DNA of 64,000 bases from an uncultured Alphaproteobacteria bacterium (GCA_937931645.1 CALHAR010000003.1:186001-250000), one strand, 5' to 3'; counted from the first letter of the stretch, positions 53,158-62,491 are shown. The notes: generated by a model from the letters alone, not told the origin. A program made the numbers and translations.

Positions 53158-53919
53158 ATGCCTGACCTCATAGAATATAAAACGATCGCGATTATTATCG
53201 CGTTCGTTAGTCTGTTTATATTGGAGCGTCTGCTCCCCAAAAGCGTAAATGTAACGGCGCCTTTTAAACGGGCAATTAAAAACTTGTCTTTTTGGCCAGT
53301 CAATATTGGCCTATCCATTGCCATCATACTCCCCGTCAGTTTTTTCGCAGCACAGTTTCATTTATGGGTGCGGCCAGAATGGGCAACAGGTTTAACAGGT
53401 TTTATTTTTGATTTATTCATTTTAGATTTATTTATTTATTGCTGGCATCGCGCCGTTCATGAAATTCAGTTTTTCTGGCGGTTTCATGAAGTCCACCACA
53501 TGGATCAACATCTTGATACAACATCGGCCATTCGGTTCCATTTTGGAGAGATTTTCTTTTCAACCTTCGCGCGTGTACCACTAATTATGCTCTTGGCGAT
53601 CCCATTATCATCCATAATATTGTTTGAAGCCTTCGTGTTGGTTTTTGTATTGTTCCATCATTCCAACGTAAGACTACCGAAAGCTTTAGAAGATAATATC
53701 GCACGTATCATTGTAACACCGTCTTTACATTGGGTGCATCATCACGCTATACGCAAAGATACGGACTCAAACTATGGCACTATTTTCAGTTTTTGGGATA
53801 AGTTCTTTAAAACCAAAAGTGATACAATACGTTTTGAAGGAATGCCTATCGGCACAGAAGGCTTAAAAGATAAAACGTTCTTAAAGTTACTGCTCCGCCC
53901 ATTTAGGAGAAAAGCCTAA
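53158..53919 (+). CDS. Sterol desaturase/fatty acid hydroxylase family protein
   Basis: A 253-residue integral membrane di-iron enzyme. The His clusters are HRAVHE, HEVHHMDQH and HWVHHH, the classic eight-plus His pattern of the superfamily. Four to five membrane segments are visible. The substrate (lipid, carotenoid or sterol-like) cannot be inferred. It starts 21 bases after the AhpD-like gene and probably forms a unit with it and the rhodanese gene. Confidence 0.9.
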   Translation: MPDLIEYKTIAIIIAFVSLFILERLLPKSVNVTAPFKRAIKNLSFWPVNIGLSIAIILPVSFFAAQFHLWVRPEWATGLTGFIFDLFILDLFIYCWHRAVHEIQFFWRFHEVHHMDQHLDTTSAIRFHFGEIFFSTFARVPLIMLLAIPLSSIILFEAFVLVFVLFHHSNVRLPKALEDNIARIIVTPSLHWVHHHAIRKDTDSNYGTIFSFWDKFFKTKSDTIRFEGMPIGTEGLKDKTFLKLLLRPFRRKA

Positions 53920-53944
53920 CGTTATTAATTTACAGGAGACAGTC

Positions 53945-54310
53945 ATGAGTTCCACAATATTAGATCAAATCACCGTTGGAGAGGTAAGGGACGGAGTGCG
54001 TTACGTCACACCAGCCGAAGCTTATCAAATAATCAAAAAGCATAAAGATATTGTTGTTCTGGATGTTCGTACACCTAAAGAATTTAAAGAAAACTACATC
54101 AAGGGCGCAATCAATATAAACTTTTTCTCTCTACGGTTTGCAAGCCATCTAAAAAAGCTCGACCCCAATAAAACTTATTTAGTCCATTGCGCGGTTGGGG
54201 GGCGTAGCCAAAAAGCCATCAAGCCCATGAATAAAGTAGGGATACATAATATCATCCATATGGATTACGGTTTGAATCACTGGCTCGAAGAACAACTACC
54301 GTATGAGTAA
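53945..54310 (+). CDS. Rhodanese-like domain protein
   Basis: A 121-residue single rhodanese domain: IVVLDVRTPKEFKENYIKGA (the conserved DVR and the GHI-like motif) and the active-site loop VHCAVGGRSQKA with the catalytic Cys. It probably handles sulfane sulfur. CAGGAG precedes the ATG at 53945. Confidence 0.92.
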   Translation: MSSTILDQITVGEVRDGVRYVTPAEAYQIIKKHKDIVVLDVRTPKEFKENYIKGAININFFSLRFASHLKKLDPNKTYLVHCAVGGRSQKAIKPMNKVGIHNIIHMDYGLNHWLEEQLPYE

Positions 54311-54334
54311 AATAAAAACCTAAGGGTTAGGTTT
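54311..54334 (-). terminator. Terminator of the XRE-regulator gene
   Basis: On the minus strand aaccta / taggtt forms a stem around accct-type loop bases, followed by tttattttac. The stop codon of the regulator lies in the stem. It could also slow transcription from the rhodanese side. Confidence 0.5.
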
Positions 54335-54989
54335 CCTTACCTTCGTCTAATACAGGTATTTTGGCATTCTTCCATTGCCCGTCAAATTGCTTACGGTAAC
54401 TTTCTGCAATATCTGGATTGTGAATCAATATAATTTTAACCGGTGGCCCCCATAAAATGATGGCGTATTTATCGGCATAAACAAAGTGGGGGACTTGCGT
54501 AAATATTTCCTCCGATACCCATCTATAATATTTGGGTTCTTCAATAAAATACGTGTCGCCCTCTTGAACAAGAAGAAAAGTTTCAATTTCCGCTTCTCTT
54601 AATTTATCAAATTGTTCAATTGCTCTATCTCCTCCAACACCAACAAAATCACGCTCATTACAACCAGAAACAAACAGTTTACGATCTTCTATTGGAATAT
54701 CCTTAAGTGTTTCATAGATGTCCTCATTCACTCTATAAAGGGCATTGTCCCCTTCAAATATTTCTACATCCAAAATATGCTTACGATAGCGAACGCCACC
54801 ATCAATAAATTCAACCCCAGCTTTCTCTAATGCTTTTTTGATACGCTCTAATGTGTTACCGTGGGGTGTTGTTATCCGACGTTCAAGGTTATTAATCGCG
54901 GGGCGGGAGAGTATAGCGGCATCCGCAAGATCTTCTTGCGACCATTCTAGTAATCCACGGGCGGCTTTAATTTGCTCAACTGTAATCAT
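54327..54989 (-). CDS. XRE-family regulator with long C-terminal domain
   Basis: A 220-residue protein with an N-terminal Cro/C1-type helix-turn-helix (residues about 1-58, EQIKAARGLLEWSQEDLADA and LSRPAINNLERR) and a C-terminal domain of about 150 residues with mixed beta/alpha pattern and no recognised family. Regulators with this kind of N-terminus are common in alphaproteobacteria. It is divergent from the queuosine-precursor transporter gene with 140 bp between, so it may control that gene or itself. Its location in the nuo region is unusual. Confidence 0.85.
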   Translation of the reverse strand: MITVEQIKAARGLLEWSQEDLADAAILSRPAINNLERRITTPHGNTLERIKKALEKAGVEFIDGGVRYRKHILDVEIFEGDNALYRVNEDIYETLKDIPIEDRKLFVSGCNERDFVGVGGDRAIEQFDKLREAEIETFLLVQEGDTYFIEEPKYYRWVSEEIFTQVPHFVYADKYAIILWGPPVKIILIHNPDIAESYRKQFDGQWKNAKIPVLDEGKET

Positions 54990-55129
54990 AGATATGTAAT
55001 TTGTTATTTTTAAGGATAAAAGTATTTATATTATATACATATATTGTCTTTTTGTAAATTTTTTCTTTCATTTTTGCGTCATCTCAGGCATAAACTTAAT
55101 TCAACATATTTACATAAAAGGAAAGATCA

Positions 55130-55747
55130 ATGCTAAAAAATAAAGAAGAAACCATTTTTACGGTAGCCAATGGTATATTCATGGGCACATTAGTCATGGC
55201 AGGGATAGTCGCCTCCAAACTTGTTAAAATTGGTCCTTTTGAATTTGACGCGGGGCTATTGGTTTATGCGGTCACTTTTATTATTACAGACATCGTCACA
55301 GAAACAATGGGTAAGAAATATGCCATACGACTAGCAAAAGCAGGGCTCATTGCCATTCTTGCAGCCTATGTAATGACGCAATTTGCATTATTATTACCCC
55401 ATGCAGATAGCTGGGACATAGAAAAGGAATATGAGATAATATTACAAATGGGAGGGCGTACCTTTCTGGCTTTTCTAATTTCTTACACAATAAGTCAAGC
55501 TGTAGACTTAACCGTATTCTCATGGATTAAAAACAAAACAGGCAATAGACACCTTTGGTTACGTAATAATATCTCTACGTTTTTTGGTGGTGGCTTGGAT
55601 GCTATTGTCTTTTCAACAATAGCCTTCTATGGAATTTACCCATTAGGGTCAATCATTCTTGCCGCGTTTACTATTAGAATTATGGTCGCCTTACTAGACA
55701 CACCAATCGTTTATTTGGCTGTATGGATGCTGGGCAAGAAACACTAA
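55130..55747 (+). CDS. VUT family (queuosine precursor) transporter
   Basis: A 205-residue protein with six membrane segments and the family pattern ASKLVKIGPFEFDAGLLVYA with FIITDIVTETMGKKYA (the TD..E.G motif), GGRTFLAFLISYTISQAVDL and KNKTGNRHLWLRNNIST. It matches the YhhQ/VUT family, proposed to import queuosine precursors. The start at 55130 follows AAAGGAAAG. No preQ1 riboswitch core is recognisable upstream. Confidence 0.88.
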   Translation: MLKNKEETIFTVANGIFMGTLVMAGIVASKLVKIGPFEFDAGLLVYAVTFIITDIVTETMGKKYAIRLAKAGLIAILAAYVMTQFALLLPHADSWDIEKEYEIILQMGGRTFLAFLISYTISQAVDLTVFSWIKNKTGNRHLWLRNNISTFFGGGLDAIVFSTIAFYGIYPLGSIILAAFTIRIMVALLDTPIVYLAVWMLGKKH

Positions 55748-55802
55748 AATATTGACATATTTTTTTAACACCTTATCTTTTTTATTTAAAGGAGCATATA
55801 AT

Positions 55803-55991
55803 ATGTATTTAGCAAAAGAGGGCTTTGATAGAGGCCGCGGCGAAGCACCAAAACTATCTAAAAGTTCAAAGGGGTATCCTGAAAGACGTGATCCACAAGC
55901 CGAAAACCCAAAAGGGATTATGTCGGCTGACTTAAGTCAGGGGAGCACTCACAGACTAAGACAAAAGTATGGACGCACTCGCCATTACTAA
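55803..55991 (+). CDS. Small basic protein, 62 aa
   Basis: A hydrophilic, probably disordered protein rich in Lys, Arg, Gly and Ser (YLAKEGFDRGRGEAPKLS ... LRQKYGRTRHY). The ATG at 55803 follows AAAGGAGC; a longer frame from 55752 lacks a site. No family is recognised. It sits 55 bases after the VUT gene and is followed at once by a hairpin with a T run, so it looks like a real short gene. Confidence 0.55.
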   Translation: MYLAKEGFDRGRGEAPKLSKSSKGYPERRDPQAENPKGIMSADLSQGSTHRLRQKYGRTRHY

Positions 55992-56014
55992 GGGTTCTTA
56001 ACCCGCTTTTTTTA
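55990..56014 (+). terminator. Terminator after the 62-aa gene
   Basis: The inverted repeat gggtt / aaccc (55992-56004) is followed by gctttttttaa. It overlaps the purQ stop codon on the other strand. Confidence 0.55.
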
Positions 56015-56822
56015 ATCCATTAACGCCAAAATAAGTGGCGGCGTTTTGGAAGATTTGCAAACCATCGGAGGCTTCGGGTAAAGGCTGACCTTCACGGTTT
56101 GCATTATCTTTTAGTAACGCGTAATCATCGCGTTGCCATGTGAACATACCACGCTCTGGGTGGGGCATCATAATTAAAACACGACCGCTCTCATCCGTCA
56201 TACCCGCAATATCATCTGTTGATCCATTGGGGTTGAAAGGGAAAACGCCATTGGCTTGCTGAGCATTTTTTGAATAACGCAAGACAATTTGTTTGTTCTC
56301 TTTCAATGTTTTTAACGTTGCCTCATCCATCATGAAACGTCCTTCGCCATGCGCCACAGGGACATGAAGGCTATCAATATTTTGCAACCACGGCGAGCTA
56401 TTGTCCTCAACCTTCATATCAATCCAACGACACTGATACCGTGCCGAGGCATTATGCGTCACAGCAACTTGACGGACACCGTATTGAGCGTCAATCGCAG
56501 GGGCAAGCCCAAGGTTAGTCCCAATCTGACAGCCATTACAAATACCAATAGTCAGCGTGTCACGCGCAACAAATTCTTTAAGCTCGTCCATTAAGGTCAA
56601 GCGCATTTTTTGTGCGAAAGCATTGCCTGACCCCGTATCATCACCGTACGAGAACCCACCAGGGATACATAAAGCTTGGTAATCATTCAACGCTTTAGGG
56701 GATTCAATTAGATCATTAATGTGCATGACAGTGGCGTTTAGGCCAACATAGTCAAACGCATAAGCGCTTTCTTCTTCACAGTTTAGTCCATATCCAGCAA
56801 TGATGAGGGCTTTAGCGGTCAT
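55998..56822 (-). CDS. purQ: Phosphoribosylformylglycinamidine synthase, glutaminase subunit PurQ
   Basis: Provides ammonia from glutamine to PurL in purine synthesis. The class I amidotransferase triad is seen as Cys in IGICNGCQIGTNLG, and His/Glu in MMPHPERGMFTW. The start MTAKALIIAGYG at 56822 gives 274 residues, longer than the 220-230 typical of alphaproteobacteria; an upstream frame to 56912 is palindromic repeat sequence. It follows purL on the same strand with the repeat between them. Confidence 0.93.
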   Translation of the reverse strand: MTAKALIIAGYGLNCEEESAYAFDYVGLNATVMHINDLIESPKALNDYQALCIPGGFSYGDDTGSGNAFAQKMRLTLMDELKEFVARDTLTIGICNGCQIGTNLGLAPAIDAQYGVRQVAVTHNASARYQCRWIDMKVEDNSSPWLQNIDSLHVPVAHGEGRFMMDEATLKTLKENKQIVLRYSKNAQQANGVFPFNPNGSTDDIAGMTDESGRVLIMMPHPERGMFTWQRDDYALLKDNANREGQPLPEASDGLQIFQNAATYFGVNGLKKAG

Positions 56823-56839
56823 GTTAATCTTCCCTTTTT

Positions 56840-56936
56840 CGTCATTGCGAGGAGCGTAAGCGACGCGACAATCCAGTGCAAAGCAAATAGATTTCTGGAT
56901 TGCTTCGCCCAAAATCCTTTTACGCTCGCAATGACG
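56840..56936. repeat. 97-bp palindromic element between purL and purQ
   Basis: Ends cgtcattgcgag and ctcgcaatgacg are exact inverted copies; inner parts (gagcgtaa / tttacgctc and aatccag / ctggatt) also pair, so most of the 97 bases can fold back. The spacer is caaagcaaatagat-like. It is the kind of miniature palindromic repeat seen in many proteobacteria, here lying in the purL-purQ transcript. Confidence 0.85.
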
Positions 56937-56950
56937 TTGAATATAATCAT

Positions 56951-59908
56951 TTAATAATTACCTAAAGTTTGTTTGTATGATTTTTCCAAGTCAGATATAG
57001 ACGCAGCAACTTGACCATTAATGTTCAGGACAGGACTGTCTGTCACAGTTCCAATTTGCTGAACATGCTCAACACTCGCCATTGCCGTTTCAAAGGCTTC
57101 TTTATTCTCTGGCGCAATGGTCACAACGATACGACCTTGGCTTTCAGAATAGAGCATTTTATCTAAACGCAATGTGTCGTCTAAAGTAATGTCCATACCA
57201 AAGCTGTTCGAGGCGATGGCTTTCTTTGCTAGGGCAACACCCAATCCACCAAAACCAACTGCATAAGCAGAAGCGCATAATTGCTGTTTGTTCGCGGCAC
57301 TCAAAGCGCGGTAAAGTTTATAGTTAGGCTCATCATGCATTTCAGGAACATTGTTGCCAAGGTAACCTAAGTGGTCGTAATATTCAGACGCACCAAGCTC
57401 ATCTTTTGTTTCACCCAACACATAAACTAAATCACCCGCTTGTTTTGGATCAAGCGAAACCGAATATGCCACATCTTCAATCACACCAACGGCGGAAATC
57501 AATAAAGTAGGGGGGATTGAAATCGTAACAGGATTGTTATCCGCATCATATCCTTTAAAATCATTGAACATCGAATCCTTACCCGAAATAAACGGCGTAC
57601 GGAATGTTTTGGATAGGTGATATATTGCCTCCATAGCACGCTTAAGTTGTCCCAAACGTTCAGGCTCATCAGACGAACACCAACAAACATTGTCTAAAAT
57701 CGCAAGGTGATCAATATCACCACCCGCCGCGATGGCGTGACGTATAGCACTGTCTAAGGCGGCACGCGCCATGTGGTGCGTATCAATATCAGAATATCTT
57801 GGTGCTAACCCTTGCGACAGAACCGCGCCACGCTTTGACTTTAAAACTGGACGACTGACGGTGGCTTCGGCGCAAACACGACCAAGACCTTGAACGGGAC
57901 CAAGCACGGCAGAACCTTGGACATTATGATCATACTGCGCCGATACAAATTCTTTAGAACAAATATTCAAACGTCCCATCATATCAATAAGCGTTTGCGT
58001 ATGATCGCTCGGTTCATCAAATTCTGGCTCGGCTTCACCGCCACGGGTGAAAGTTGTCTTTAACGGCGTTTCAGGAATACCATCATGCAAAAACTCCATC
58101 GCGATATCCATCACGGTTTCACCATCATAAGAAAGATGCGCGCGCCCTGATGAAGTAAACTCTCCAATATCCCATGCCTCAACGCCACGTTTATTTAGCA
58201 TGCTCATAATGGTTTCAACATTTTCTGGCGGAACGGCGAGTGACATACGTTCTTGGCTTTCCGAAATCCAAATCTCCCAAGGTTGCATGCCTGGGTATTT
58301 CAATGGCACCTTATCAAGCTCTAAATGAAAACCGCCAGACACTTCTCCCATTTCACCAACAGAAGAAGCTAATCCACCTGCGCCATTATCCGTCACGGCA
58401 CTATAAAGTCCTAAAGGACGGATTTCTTTAACCAGCACATCAGACATTTTCTTTTGCGTGATAGGATCACCAATTTGAACCGCTGTGGCGGGAGAGCCTT
58501 CATCTAAGGCAACGGAGCTAAAAGTTGCGCCATGAATACCATCGCGTCCAACTTTACCCCCGACCATAATGATACGATCGCCAGCCTTCGCACCTTTTTC
58601 ATGTGACGGTTTACCCGCAATTTCTTTGGGAATAATGCCAACCGTACCCGCAAAAACCAACGGTTTTCCTACGTAACGGTCGTCAAAATACATGAAGCCT
58701 TGCGGCGTTGGAATACCAGATTGATTGCCACCACTTTCAACACCAGCCACGACACCCTTCATAATAGTGTCAGGAGAGAGTGTCGGATTAGATTTATTCT
58801 TACCACGGTAATATTCAGGCGAGGTACGCGGGTCAGCCAAGCAAAATCCGTAACGGTTTAAAACAGGCTTGGCCATTTTGCCAAAGCCGATACAGTCACG
58901 GTTTACCCCAACAATCCCTGTAATAGCACCGCCAAACGGGTCAAGCGCAGAAGGGGAGTTATGGGTTTCAACCTTATCAGTAATCAAATGATCTTCATCA
59001 AAGATAATCGCCCCAGAATCATCACTAAATACGCTAACGCAGATATCTTCATCACCACGTTCGGCACGAATTTCATCGGTCGCGCGTTTAATAAAATCTT
59101 TGAAAATACCGTTTTTAAACTCATCAATCGGGGATGCAAATATTGTATGCTTACAATGTTCCGACCAAGTTTGTGCCAGTGTTTCTAATTCAACATCTGT
59201 TGGGTTACGCCCTTCAACTTCTTTGAAATATTCCTGAACCGCTTGCATATAAACAAGCTGCATTCCAAGAGGGCCACGGCGCGTACCGTCCGCATTGGCG
59301 ATTCCTTCTTTGCCGATTTTAATCAACTCTTCATCGCTCGCGTTTAGTAAATCAACCTCATCCGTCACAACACCTTGATTATCAAGTTGAACTTTAGGAA
59401 TTGTGATTCCCATACCGTTATCGGCTTTAAACTGTTCTCGGTTTTTGTTGCTGGCGCGCTGAATAAGCGGGTTATGAAGCTCAAGCGCAACTTGCTTTAG
59501 CTCTTCTTCGGTTAAATCACCATCAATAAGAAGAAGCTTAGAACTATAGACATTACGGTCGTTCTCTAAAGAAAGTGCGGCGAGCTCCGTCGCTGTATGG
59601 CCTACATTATCCGTAACCCCAGGTAAATATCCAATTTCTAATGCCCAATCGAAATCTCCAACTTGCTCCCAATATTCATTAGCTGGGGCTTGACCGTCGC
59701 TCATGACAAAACTGGCTTGTGTAACAGGGTTCGTAAAGCCGCTAACACAGTTTTTTAGCTTTTCTTCTGAGGTTACGTCTTGTTCAATGGTGTAAACATC
59801 GACAACTCGGATCTTTTTGATATTAGGTGTAATCTTGGCAAAATCTTGCTCATAAGTTTTGGCGCGGCCATCTTCTAAAACAGTAAAAACTTCAATACGT
59901 TGTGACAT
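56951..59908 (-). CDS. purL: Phosphoribosylformylglycinamidine synthase, large PurL type
   Basis: The synthetase subunit converting FGAR to FGAM. The 985-residue protein is larger than the about 740-residue PurL usual in alphaproteobacteria: the first about 200 residues (YEQDFAKITPNIKKIRVVDV ...) are additional, probably a PurS-like region fused to the N-terminus, while the glutaminase domain of the enterobacterial enzyme is missing and supplied by PurQ. Core motifs include AQTWSEHCKHTIF, TDKVETHNSPSALDPFGGA, MVGGKVGRDGIHGATFSS and GFGGLGVALAKKA. It is divergent from nuoG. Confidence 0.93.
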   Translation of the reverse strand: MSQRIEVFTVLEDGRAKTYEQDFAKITPNIKKIRVVDVYTIEQDVTSEEKLKNCVSGFTNPVTQASFVMSDGQAPANEYWEQVGDFDWALEIGYLPGVTDNVGHTATELAALSLENDRNVYSSKLLLIDGDLTEEELKQVALELHNPLIQRASNKNREQFKADNGMGITIPKVQLDNQGVVTDEVDLLNASDEELIKIGKEGIANADGTRRGPLGMQLVYMQAVQEYFKEVEGRNPTDVELETLAQTWSEHCKHTIFASPIDEFKNGIFKDFIKRATDEIRAERGDEDICVSVFSDDSGAIIFDEDHLITDKVETHNSPSALDPFGGAITGIVGVNRDCIGFGKMAKPVLNRYGFCLADPRTSPEYYRGKNKSNPTLSPDTIMKGVVAGVESGGNQSGIPTPQGFMYFDDRYVGKPLVFAGTVGIIPKEIAGKPSHEKGAKAGDRIIMVGGKVGRDGIHGATFSSVALDEGSPATAVQIGDPITQKKMSDVLVKEIRPLGLYSAVTDNGAGGLASSVGEMGEVSGGFHLELDKVPLKYPGMQPWEIWISESQERMSLAVPPENVETIMSMLNKRGVEAWDIGEFTSSGRAHLSYDGETVMDIAMEFLHDGIPETPLKTTFTRGGEAEPEFDEPSDHTQTLIDMMGRLNICSKEFVSAQYDHNVQGSAVLGPVQGLGRVCAEATVSRPVLKSKRGAVLSQGLAPRYSDIDTHHMARAALDSAIRHAIAAGGDIDHLAILDNVCWCSSDEPERLGQLKRAMEAIYHLSKTFRTPFISGKDSMFNDFKGYDADNNPVTISIPPTLLISAVGVIEDVAYSVSLDPKQAGDLVYVLGETKDELGASEYYDHLGYLGNNVPEMHDEPNYKLYRALSAANKQQLCASAYAVGFGGLGVALAKKAIASNSFGMDITLDDTLRLDKMLYSESQGRIVVTIAPENKEAFETAMASVEHVQQIGTVTDSPVLNINGQVAASISDLEKSYKQTLGNY

Positions 59909-60035
59909 GGCTTGTTTTTAATGTTTTCTAAACAAATTGTCTACTCATAATAATAGGGATTACACATAGTTTTATCCTTGCAATTATCTGGTGCATACGG
60001 CAATTTTAGAGCTAAATTTTCAAAAGAAGTAACCT

Positions 60036-62072
60036 ATGCCTAAACTCACCATCAATGACCAAGAAATTGAAGTCGAAGCAGGTACGTCTATTATTCAAGC
60101 CGCAGAACAGTTAGGTATTGAAATTCCTCGTTTTTGCTACCATGACAAATTAAGTGTACCGGCCAATTGCCGCATGTGCTTGGTTGAAGTCGAAGGCGGC
60201 CCACCAAAACCTGTGGCGTCCTGCGCCATGGCCTGTGGTGAAGGTATGATTGTGAAAACCGAATCTGAAATGGTGAAGAAGTCCCGCAAAGGCGTCATGG
60301 AGATGCTTCTCATCAACCACCCACTTGATTGTCCAATTTGTGACCAAGGCGGTGAATGTGACCTACAAGACCAAGCCGTGGCCTATGGAAGAGACCGTTC
60401 ACGTTATCATGAGAATAAACGCGCAGTTAAAGATAAGAACTTAGGGCCAACGATTAAAACCATTATGACGCGCTGCATTAACTGTACCCGCTGTGTCCGT
60501 TTTGGTGAAGAAATCGCGGGCATGACCGAGCTGGGGCAACTAAACCGTAGCGAAAATGCAGAAATTGGCACTTTTATCGAAAAAGCCGTTACGACAGAGC
60601 TTTCTGGCAATATGATTGATATTTGCCCCGTAGGAGCCTTGACCTCCAAACCTTATGCGTTTAAAGCCCGCTCATGGGAGTTGAAAAAGACGGAAACTAT
60701 TGATGTTCATGACGCTGTCGGCTCAAACATTCGTGTTGATAGCAGGGCTGGTGAGGTTGTCCGTGTCCTGCCGCGCCTTCACGAAGATATAAACGAAGAA
60801 TGGATTAATGACCGCACACGCTTTGCCTATGATGGCCTTAGCAAGAACCGTCTTGACCGTCCTTATATACGGGACGAAAAAAGCAAGAAGCTCAAAGAAG
60901 CAACTTGGGATGAAGCTTTAACTTTAACCTCTAAAAAGCTGAAAACATTTAAAAAAGACAATATTGCTGCTTATGCTGGTGATTTAGCCGATGCCGAGAG
61001 CATCTACGCTCTAAAATCGCTTATGACATCATTAGACGTTAATCAGCTTGAGTGTCGTGTTGATGGCGCAAATTTCGATGTTTCAAACAAGTCTGGTTAC
61101 AGCTTTAACTCAACAATAGCGGGGATTGAAGAGGCTGATTCAATCCTCATCATTGGCGCAAACCCACGCCATGAAGCCACGCTCGTTAATGCTCGTATCC
61201 GTAAGACATGGATGGAGAAACGCTTGCCGATTACGGTTATTGGTGAAAATATCGACCTGACTTATCCACATACCCATGCAGGAACAACCCCTAAAGACCT
61301 AAAGGCATTCATCGACCAACAGGATGGGAAAGCTCAACCTGAGCGTCCGATGATGATTACTGGTATGGGAGTTTTTCAACGTGAAGACGGCAGAGAGATG
61401 CACGGTTTATTAAAAGAAGCGGCAGAAAAACTTGGTGTTGTCAAAGACGGCTGGAACGGATTTAACATCCTTCATAACGCCGCAAGCCGTATGGCAGCAC
61501 TAGAGCTAGGCTTTACACCAAAAGATACCTTTGATGCCAATGAGGTTGGCTTGGTTTACTTACTGGGTGTTGATAATGCTGAAACGCTTGAAGACATAAA
61601 CAATCAGTCTTTTGTTATCTATCAGGGACACCATGGTGATGCGGGCGCACATCGCGCTGATATCATTTTACCTGGCGCGGCCTACACAGAAAAAGACGGT
61701 ACTTATATGAATATGGAAGGGCGCGCACAACGCGGCCGTAAAGCTATATTCCCGCCAGGCGATGCCAAAGAAGATTGGACAATTCTGCGTGCCATTTCAA
61801 ACCATATTGAATCCCCATTGCCGTTCAACAACCTTGCTGAGCTACGCGCACAAATGATAGAGCAATATCCGAGACTCGGCACGATTGATGAAATCGCACC
61901 TGCTGAATGGGGGAACTTTGGCGGCGCAGCGCATAAAGTGTCAGACGAGCCTTTTGTAAACCCGATTGAAAATTTCTATATGACGAACGTGATTTGTCAC
62001 GCATCAGAAACCATGCGTAGATGTACAGACAGCTTTGTAAATAATGATGAACAATTAGAGGCCGCAGAATAA
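60036..62072 (+). CDS. nuoG: NADH-quinone oxidoreductase subunit G
   Basis: The 75-kDa subunit with several iron-sulfur clusters. N-terminal 2Fe-2S ligands are in RFCYHDKLSVPANCRMC and SCAMACGEG; the His-ligated 4Fe-4S motif is HPLDCPICDQGGECDLQ and the second is RCINCTRCVRFG. A molybdopterin-like domain fills the rest (678 residues). It starts a new plus-strand block after the purL-purQ insertion, with 127 bases upstream that must supply a promoter if nuoF transcripts do not read through. Confidence 0.96.
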   Translation: MPKLTINDQEIEVEAGTSIIQAAEQLGIEIPRFCYHDKLSVPANCRMCLVEVEGGPPKPVASCAMACGEGMIVKTESEMVKKSRKGVMEMLLINHPLDCPICDQGGECDLQDQAVAYGRDRSRYHENKRAVKDKNLGPTIKTIMTRCINCTRCVRFGEEIAGMTELGQLNRSENAEIGTFIEKAVTTELSGNMIDICPVGALTSKPYAFKARSWELKKTETIDVHDAVGSNIRVDSRAGEVVRVLPRLHEDINEEWINDRTRFAYDGLSKNRLDRPYIRDEKSKKLKEATWDEALTLTSKKLKTFKKDNIAAYAGDLADAESIYALKSLMTSLDVNQLECRVDGANFDVSNKSGYSFNSTIAGIEEADSILIIGANPRHEATLVNARIRKTWMEKRLPITVIGENIDLTYPHTHAGTTPKDLKAFIDQQDGKAQPERPMMITGMGVFQREDGREMHGLLKEAAEKLGVVKDGWNGFNILHNAASRMAALELGFTPKDTFDANEVGLVYLLGVDNAETLEDINNQSFVIYQGHHGDAGAHRADIILPGAAYTEKDGTYMNMEGRAQRGRKAIFPPGDAKEDWTILRAISNHIESPLPFNNLAELRAQMIEQYPRLGTIDEIAPAEWGNFGGAAHKVSDEPFVNPIENFYMTNVICHASETMRRCTDSFVNNDEQLEAAE

Positions 62073-62488
62073 TGTCAAAAGAAAAGCCAATAAACACATT
62101 AAGCCAAGTACAAGAGTTTCACGAAACTTATGGCCTACCTGTTGAGGACGAGCTTAATATAAGCGATGAAAAAACAAAACAGCTTCGTATTAACTTGTTA
62201 CAAGAAGAGCTGGATGAGCTTAAAGAAGCGTTAGCCGCAAACGACCCTGTTGAAACGTTAGATGCCTTGATTGATCTACAATATGTGCTTGATGGCGCAT
62301 TTTTATCATTCGGCCTACAAGATGTTAAAACCGCCGCTTTTAACGAAGTTCATCGCTCCAACATGTCCAAGCTTGGCGAAGATGGAAAACCTATCCGCCG
62401 TGAAAGTGACGGCAAAGTCATGAAAGGCCCGAATTATTTCAAGCCTGATATGACGCAATTTATCAAGACTAAGAAAGAGGCGGCATAA
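62072..62488 (+). CDS. MazG-like nucleotide pyrophosphohydrolase domain protein
   Basis: A 138-residue all-helical protein with the metal-binding pattern of the MazG/phosphoribosyl-ATP pyrophosphohydrolase superfamily: LLQEELDELKEALAAND (Glu cluster) and TLDALIDLQYVLDGAFLSFG (the Asp partners). The C-terminal NEVHRSNMSKLGEDGKPI resembles the phage and bacterial nucleotide pyrophosphohydrolases that act on dNTPs. Its ATG overlaps the nuoG stop (TAATG) and nuoH starts 4 bases after its end, so it is co-translated with complex I genes. The reason is unknown. Confidence 0.85.
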   Translation: MSKEKPINTLSQVQEFHETYGLPVEDELNISDEKTKQLRINLLQEELDELKEALAANDPVETLDALIDLQYVLDGAFLSFGLQDVKTAAFNEVHRSNMSKLGEDGKPIRRESDGKVMKGPNYFKPDMTQFIKTKKEAA

Positions 62489-62491
62489 TCA

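Noticed and set aside
54990-55129. preQ1 riboswitch upstream of the VUT transporter
   Set aside because: The spacer is very AT-rich and shows no recognisable preQ1 aptamer pattern.
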